DNA of 64,000 nt, from positions 1,054,001-1,118,000 of the forward strand of contig JAPFFF010000030.1 of NCBI GenBank assembly GCA_039105265.1, given 5' to 3'. Shown here piece after piece: positions 59,165 to 64,000 of the stretch (positions are counted from its first letter, which is position 1; each line of letters starts with the position of its first letter). The position numbers and the translations under genes are program-made. The DNA comes from Tritrichomonas musculus (Eukaryota > Parabasalia > Tritrichomonadida > Tritrichomonadidae). The notes beneath the pieces were generated by a model, which was given only the letters and a program-made list of their open reading frames with translations, had not been told where the DNA came from and searched no databases.

Positions 59165-61764
59165 ATGCAGATGATGGATTATATGTTTATGCTGACCTAA
59201 ATATTAATGGAAATATAACTGAATTAAAATGGGATTGTCATCCTACTCATTGTATTAATTCAGGTGTTATGCATACCTATGGGTCAAATCCTTGTCTCGA
59301 ATCATTTAATTATCATCGAGAAAAAAGGCATTCCATTAAAATCATTGAAGGATTTAATCATAAGAACATTCGAATATATATAGAGAAAGAATTATTTGAT
59401 TTTGATGTGAAAGTTAATCCATTCGATATAATTATTCAACAACAATTTTATGAAGTAGAGCCAGACCCAAGAAAATGCACTACCATATCGACAGATTATA
59501 ATATTTATTCATCAAAGATTATATGGGCTGATAATATCATGACTATGCGTCGAGATTTAAATGTTGTTGGTGGAATCACAGATATATTAGCCTATGATTA
59601 TGCTTTATTGAAACAGACAGTTGATAATCTAGTTGAACAAATGAGAATTCAAGCCATGTATAATGAATATACTGATAGTATTAAACAAGGTGTAGCAGTT
59701 GCGAATAGTATATTAAATATTTTAGCATCAACAGTTTGTATTGCAAGTGCCCTTTCAACATTAAATATGTCCAATAACTCTGTAACTATTAATACATATC
59801 AAACAAGACCTTTCCCAGCAGGTCCAGGAGGAAATGGTGGAGGAGGTGGTGGTGGTGGTGGTGGTTATCCAGGTGATGGAGGTAGTGGCTTTCAAGGTAA
59901 GTTTTTGGTGAATGTTGATTTGAAGGCTGATAAGATGACTATGGAAAGATTTTTACCAATAACAACAACTGTTCAAAATCCTGTTGCTGGAGCTATTTCA
60001 ACATTCTCAGCTACACAGGTTGTCCTTTCGACAACACATGCACTGACTCAGTTAGGAAATGCTATTGCTACACTTGGTTCGAATGTCTTACACTTCTTTA
60101 GGAATAGACCAGATACAAATGGAACTGAAACATTAAATATTAATTCATCCTCGATTACAATAACTGATAATGATACTGATAATGCAACAAATACTATCAC
60201 AACCACTGAGCAATCATTAGAGAGAACTCATAGAGAAGTACAGCCACAGGTTGTTACAGATGAAACAGATGAGATTCGAACAGATATAACTGTACCACAG
60301 ACTACAATGACAAATACAGCTTCAACTACGATTGCACTTAGGAATCAAGTTCCTGTTATCAATATATCTGGAATCCAGTATACCTTAGAAGATATTGCAG
60401 ATATGACAAGAGCAGAACGAAATGCATTAGTTGCTAGTCATCCTGATATCTTACGTATCCAATATCATGGAAGAGAGTGGTTTAATGTGTATGATTTGTT
60501 TTATAATGACCAACTCATTATCCATAATAATGTATTTCAACGAAGGACTCTAATAAGACCAGCTGATATTGAGATGACAGATAGAATACATAGAGCTACT
60601 GATAATAATTGGTCAATAGAATGGGAAGGAACAACATACACAGCGAGAGATATTGAACAATTATCTATGCAAGACAGATTAAATTTACCATTTGTACAAA
60701 ATGGAGATATTGGATTAGAACCTTACTTGAATGACCAAACAATGGAAGCATGGATAAATATTATTGATCATAGAGGAGAGACTATTGATCCAATTGTTGC
60801 TACTATTGATTATTCAGCACCAACTACAGCAAATATTAGTGGAGGTCAAGTACGATTTGTTGGAATAAATTCACAGATAGAAGTCAATGCAAATGGAGTT
60901 AGATATCAGCATTATGACCTTGTTGCCACAACAGATACTTGGACAGTACCAGGAACAACACCAGCAATAACAGCAAGAATGATAGAACAAATGAGTGATG
61001 AACAAAGAGGAGAACTAATGGATAATATTTATTCTCATGGTAATCTTTTAGCTTTTAATGACACATTAGATGAAACAACTGGTGAAGAAATAACACAAGT
61101 ACTATATAATGGAAATGTAGTTGCTACAATAGATAGAAGAAGACTACATGTAATTAATATTGTGAATGGAGTGATAGAAATGTACCAACAAGATGGTGTT
61201 ATAAGTGCAACTACTCAAGTTATTATGGGAGCAGTAGGTTATGTTGCTAGAAGGTTCTTACATGGTCAATGGCAGTTTGTTAGACATCATCCTGGTGATG
61301 CAGCAGCTATAGCAGGAGTAGCAGCAGAAGCATATGTAGCAAATAGAATAGGATTATTTAATATTCCAAGTTGGTTCCGTCGTAATGATAACCCAGAGAC
61401 ATTAGCAGAGGAAGATGTATTAGAAAAGATTCTTGCATGGGCATATCATGAAGAAACAGATGATGAACCTGAACTTGAAATAACAATGAAGGATGCTGAT
61501 AAGATGATGGTTTCATTTGATACATGTATTAATATTGCAAAGACATATCGCGATACTTTAAAGGGTACAATAGCATTCATGTGCGAGAAAATCAAAGAGC
61601 TTGAAAATAAGTCAAGTACAAAACATCCATTAGAAGATATAGATATGACTGCTTATATTACTAAAGTAGAAGTGAAGGAAATGATAGACCAGAAGGATGC
61701 ATATATTGATACTCTTGAGGCAAGACTTGCAGCACTTGAAGCTAAATGTGCTAACATCGAATGA
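59137..61764 (+). CDS. 875-aa fibre-like protein with Gly-rich hinge and coiled-coil end
   Basis: N-terminal beta domain with NPFDIIIQQQFYEVEPDP (about 100-118), a hydrophobic segment near 195 (ILNILASTVCIASALSTL), a run of glycines about 230-250, a Thr/Asn-rich part, then three repeats built on TARxIEQMS-type helices (about 425, 505, 618), an Ala-rich patch near 725 and a coiled coil (about 815-875). The arrangement suggests a trimeric fibre or its base. The downstream gene shares the first part and the coiled-coil end. Confidence 0.65.
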   Translation: MYVDAPSGLNADDGLYVYADLNINGNITELKWDCHPTHCINSGVMHTYGSNPCLESFNYHREKRHSIKIIEGFNHKNIRIYIEKELFDFDVKVNPFDIIIQQQFYEVEPDPRKCTTISTDYNIYSSKIIWADNIMTMRRDLNVVGGITDILAYDYALLKQTVDNLVEQMRIQAMYNEYTDSIKQGVAVANSILNILASTVCIASALSTLNMSNNSVTINTYQTRPFPAGPGGNGGGGGGGGGGYPGDGGSGFQGKFLVNVDLKADKMTMERFLPITTTVQNPVAGAISTFSATQVVLSTTHALTQLGNAIATLGSNVLHFFRNRPDTNGTETLNINSSSITITDNDTDNATNTITTTEQSLERTHREVQPQVVTDETDEIRTDITVPQTTMTNTASTTIALRNQVPVINISGIQYTLEDIADMTRAERNALVASHPDILRIQYHGREWFNVYDLFYNDQLIIHNNVFQRRTLIRPADIEMTDRIHRATDNNWSIEWEGTTYTARDIEQLSMQDRLNLPFVQNGDIGLEPYLNDQTMEAWINIIDHRGETIDPIVATIDYSAPTTANISGGQVRFVGINSQIEVNANGVRYQHYDLVATTDTWTVPGTTPAITARMIEQMSDEQRGELMDNIYSHGNLLAFNDTLDETTGEEITQVLYNGNVVATIDRRRLHVINIVNGVIEMYQQDGVISATTQVIMGAVGYVARRFLHGQWQFVRHHPGDAAAIAGVAAEAYVANRIGLFNIPSWFRRNDNPETLAEEDVLEKILAWAYHEETDDEPELEITMKDADKMMVSFDTCINIAKTYRDTLKGTIAFMCEKIKELENKSSTKHPLEDIDMTAYITKVEVKEMIDQKDAYIDTLEARLAALEAKCANIE

Positions 61765-61783
61765 GAAGTTTTATTTAACTAAA

Positions 61784-64000
61784 ATGAGTGATACTACTAC
61801 AAGATTTAAAGGAGATATACAGTTTAAGATAGGGGATGCTACTCGAAAAGGTAGCCAGTTATTAACATTGGGTGACTTAGATAACTATGTACAGACAGGT
61901 CATTTATTTAATGAGGTCGAAGGTTTACCAGAAGTTGATATTAAAAATAAAAATATACAGTATGTATCATTTGAGTCTTCAACAACAACTTACAATATCC
62001 TTAAGTTTGTTAATTTGCCTGAAGACTTCATGAATAAGCTCAATGATATAAAAACCCAGACTAATATATTTAAGATAGTATTGAGGAAGAATATAGTATA
62101 TGATACAAGTGGTAATTTAGTCAAGGAGTTCTACATATATGTTAAGGATGGTCAAGTATATTCTCCTTTGATAACTAAAAGTAGTAATGGATGCAGTATA
62201 AATAATAGTACCATTATGGGATATATGAATATAGCTTTTGATAGTAAACTAGACTTCAACCCATATACCTTGTGGCTGAATGGGGAGTTGAGCATAATGA
62301 ATGAATATATAACTGATTCTTTACAGACAGAGAAGGCAATAAAGTGTTCTATAATAAAAGCTGATAATGCATTAAGTTTACGTAAAAGTGATGTACTATA
62401 CTTATATAAGCCTACATCAACTAGTCAGGTTGTGATAGATAACAAGAAATATTGGTTACTTCAATGGAACATAGATACAGGATATACTATACCTAATGAC
62501 TTAGAGTTTAGGTTTAATGAGTATTGTTTTGGTAATAAGTGGTTTTTATCATGGGATGGTACAAAATGGGTAGGTGATAACATACAAGGTCATATCAATG
62601 GTAGATTAGTTAATGGATTAAATAAGGAGAATGAGTATGGTGAAGATGGTACCTACATACAAGTCAAGAGGAGTGAGAGGAACATGAAACTGATTAATAA
62701 GCCTAATGACTACTCTCCTGATAACATACTACATTACATGATTCATGGAGGTAAGTGTAAAATAGACTGTTTTGTAAAATTAAAGACAGGGGAGATAGAA
62801 CCTTTTTCGAAATATGGTCTAGGATATCAAACAAGTCAAGGAGGTACAAAAGATGGATATGATATTGAAGCAATAAGGTGCTATAAGATGAATAATGCGA
62901 CTAATAAATTAGAAACTAGTGCTATTGATGAACTCTACCTTGATATTACCCTTGAAGGTTCTAAAAATGCAAATAGGTTCTCAGTTCGACCTACTGGAAA
63001 AGAAGGCAATGGAGGAGACAAGGTATGGTTGTTCTTACATGGTGTACTTGATTCATGTGAAAAGCTTGAATATACATATGCAGCTTCGACTACTAATGAC
63101 TCAAGGGATATTAAGATATATTTAGCTGATGAATATGTTGACCCAATAGATGAGGTTCATTGGGATTCAACTACTAACCCATTCGAGTATATCATTAAGC
63201 AGCAATTTTATGAAGTATCCCCAAATCCTAATGGGGCAACAACCTTATATACTGATTATAATATTACCTCCTCTAAGATAATTACTGCTGATAATATTAC
63301 TACTATGAGGAGTGATTTAAACTTAGTTACCAACAATGTAGATGTTATTAGCTATGATGTTAACGAAATGAACACTGTTATGGAAAGTCTAAAAGGTAGA
63401 GTATCAAGGACTGAACAAGTTACTCAACATCTGGAGGATGATGTAGATAATTTACGTATAGTCTCATGGACTGCATTAGCTTTTGGAGTTGCAGGTACAG
63501 CTGGGTCAATAGGTTCTATTGGTATGCAGCTATTTCCAGATGGTATAAGCTTTCCTACCATAAAAGGTGGAGGATTCCTTAAAAGGTTATTCTCTCATAA
63601 GTCAACCAAAGGTATGAGTGATTTGGTTAGAAATAGCATTAACTTCATGTCAGGTACTACAGCAAGAAGCATAACCAAAGATATAACACCTATAATTACC
63701 TGGTGTGAGGAAGAGTATAAGCAACTAGATGAACTACCTTTTACTGATGAGAATGATAACCCTGATACTGGAACCTTGACATTAAGTGGTGCTATGGATA
63801 TCAGCAATATGTTTAGGGACTCACTCAAGCCTTGTTTCAAGTTGTTAGCTGAGAAGGTCAATGAGCTAGAGGCTGAGTTTGATAATTACCCTACTGTGGA
63901 TGAAGCTAATGAAGGTCTAGAAGTACTTATACGTAGGATAGAGACATTAGAGGGTGAAAATATCGCATTAAAAGATACTATAGCAGCAATGGAAGCTAGG
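61784..64000 (+). CDS. Third fibre-like protein, continues past the window
   Basis: Starting MSDTTTRFKGDIQFKIGD at an ATG preceded by TTTTATTTAACTAAA, the frame is open to the last base (739 codons). It has a fibre-type beta part, LSLRKSDVLYLYKPTSTSQ and FLSWDGTKWVGDN like the end of the 977-aa protein, then NPFEYIIKQQFYEVSPNP like the start of the 875-aa protein, a hydrophobic segment (TALAFGVAGTAGSIGSIGMQ) and a helical end with coiled-coil character. It is a paralogue of the two preceding genes. Confidence 0.75.
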   Translation, partial: MSDTTTRFKGDIQFKIGDATRKGSQLLTLGDLDNYVQTGHLFNEVEGLPEVDIKNKNIQYVSFESSTTTYNILKFVNLPEDFMNKLNDIKTQTNIFKIVLRKNIVYDTSGNLVKEFYIYVKDGQVYSPLITKSSNGCSINNSTIMGYMNIAFDSKLDFNPYTLWLNGELSIMNEYITDSLQTEKAIKCSIIKADNALSLRKSDVLYLYKPTSTSQVVIDNKKYWLLQWNIDTGYTIPNDLEFRFNEYCFGNKWFLSWDGTKWVGDNIQGHINGRLVNGLNKENEYGEDGTYIQVKRSERNMKLINKPNDYSPDNILHYMIHGGKCKIDCFVKLKTGEIEPFSKYGLGYQTSQGGTKDGYDIEAIRCYKMNNATNKLETSAIDELYLDITLEGSKNANRFSVRPTGKEGNGGDKVWLFLHGVLDSCEKLEYTYAASTTNDSRDIKIYLADEYVDPIDEVHWDSTTNPFEYIIKQQFYEVSPNPNGATTLYTDYNITSSKIITADNITTMRSDLNLVTNNVDVISYDVNEMNTVMESLKGRVSRTEQVTQHLEDDVDNLRIVSWTALAFGVAGTAGSIGSIGMQLFPDGISFPTIKGGGFLKRLFSHKSTKGMSDLVRNSINFMSGTTARSITKDITPIITWCEEEYKQLDELPFTDENDNPDTGTLTLSGAMDISNMFRDSLKPCFKLLAEKVNELEAEFDNYPTVDEANEGLEVLIRRIETLEGENIALKDTIAAMEAR

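Larger units (their letters stand above)
19213..64000. mobile_element. Maverick/Polinton, left end to beyond the window
   Basis: This virus-like DNA element has the diagnostic Polinton genes: protein-primed family B polymerase, RVE integrase, adenain-like protease, packaging ATPase and double jelly-roll capsid protein. Its left end AGTAGTATATACTAGTCGG starts at 19,213. Excluding the nested 19.7-kb palindromic element it spans at least 25 kb, long for the family, and its right terminal repeat is not reached. It looks nearly whole: one insertion by another element and perhaps one break among the fibre genes. Most genes look full length, so it is probably young. Genes lie on both strands but mainly plus. 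Confidence 0.95.

Noticed and set aside
1-64000. Spliceosomal introns
   Set aside because: I found no ACTAACACACAG-type trichomonad branch/acceptor motif, and all recognised host genes read through without gaps.
1-64000. tRNA or rRNA genes
   Set aside because: No cloverleaf with conserved T-loop bases and no rRNA-like conserved blocks were noticed by eye.

Overview
The window looks like nuclear DNA of a parabasalid protist of the trichomonad type (Trichomonas or Tritrichomonas kind). The reasons are: very AT-rich spacers, genes with no visible introns, initiator-like TCA(C/T)T(T/A)T motifs a few bases upstream of start codons, several protein kinases including a TKL kinase fused to Sel1 repeats, a bacterial-type GH32 fructosidase, and a very large Maverick/Polinton element. 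I cannot decide the species from sequence alone.

Region 1 (1-16.4 kb) is host DNA. It holds a pseudokinase with a prenylation-type tail (2.8-4.0 kb, minus), a GH32 beta-fructofuranosidase (4.4-6.1 kb, minus), a decayed kinase fragment (7.3-7.65 kb), a Rab-like GTPase with a long Asn/Asp-rich tail (8.0-9.2 kb), a TKL kinase with eight Sel1 repeats (9.6-11.6 kb, minus) and a CAMK-like kinase (12.5-13.9 kb). The spacers show nothing gene-like. Region 2 (16.4-18.8 kb) holds a remnant of a cut-and-paste transposase and a broken fossil of a virus-like fibre gene.

Region 3 (19,213 to beyond 64,000) is a Maverick/Polinton whose right end lies outside the window. It carries an HNH endonuclease, adenain/Ulp1-like protease, RVE integrase, FtsK/A32-like packaging ATPase, double jelly-roll major capsid protein, a candidate minor capsid protein, a protein-primed family B DNA polymerase with an OTU-like N-terminal domain, a basic AT-hook protein, three large fibre-like genes, and about ten small unknown genes. 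It therefore has the known set for replication, integration and capsid formation, plus an unusual surface or fibre module at its right side.

Nested inside the HNH gene of that Maverick, with CTAAC on both sides, lies the most striking object: a 19.7-kb element (19,505-39,213) that is one near-perfect palindrome. Each arm (about 9.0 and 10.4 kb) has the same AGTAGTATATAC end as the host Maverick, a copy of an unrecognised 826-aa gene, an 85-aa gene, fragments related to the 826-aa protein, and a series of tandem-repeat arrays each with its own period (14, 12, 17, about 21, about 36 and 16 bp). The arms meet at a 314-bp spacer of about 38-bp repeats. It has no visible polymerase, integrase or capsid gene. 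It looks like a fold-back satellite of Mavericks, possibly formed during protein-primed replication and moved by Maverick enzymes.

Two further cross-cutting signals stand out. Several Maverick proteins share a (V/I/T)QT(D/E/K) short motif resembling dynein light chain LC8 binding sites. Genes of both elements share a T-rich motif just upstream of ATG, including one 15-bp gap between two divergent start codons that is nearly a perfect inverted repeat.
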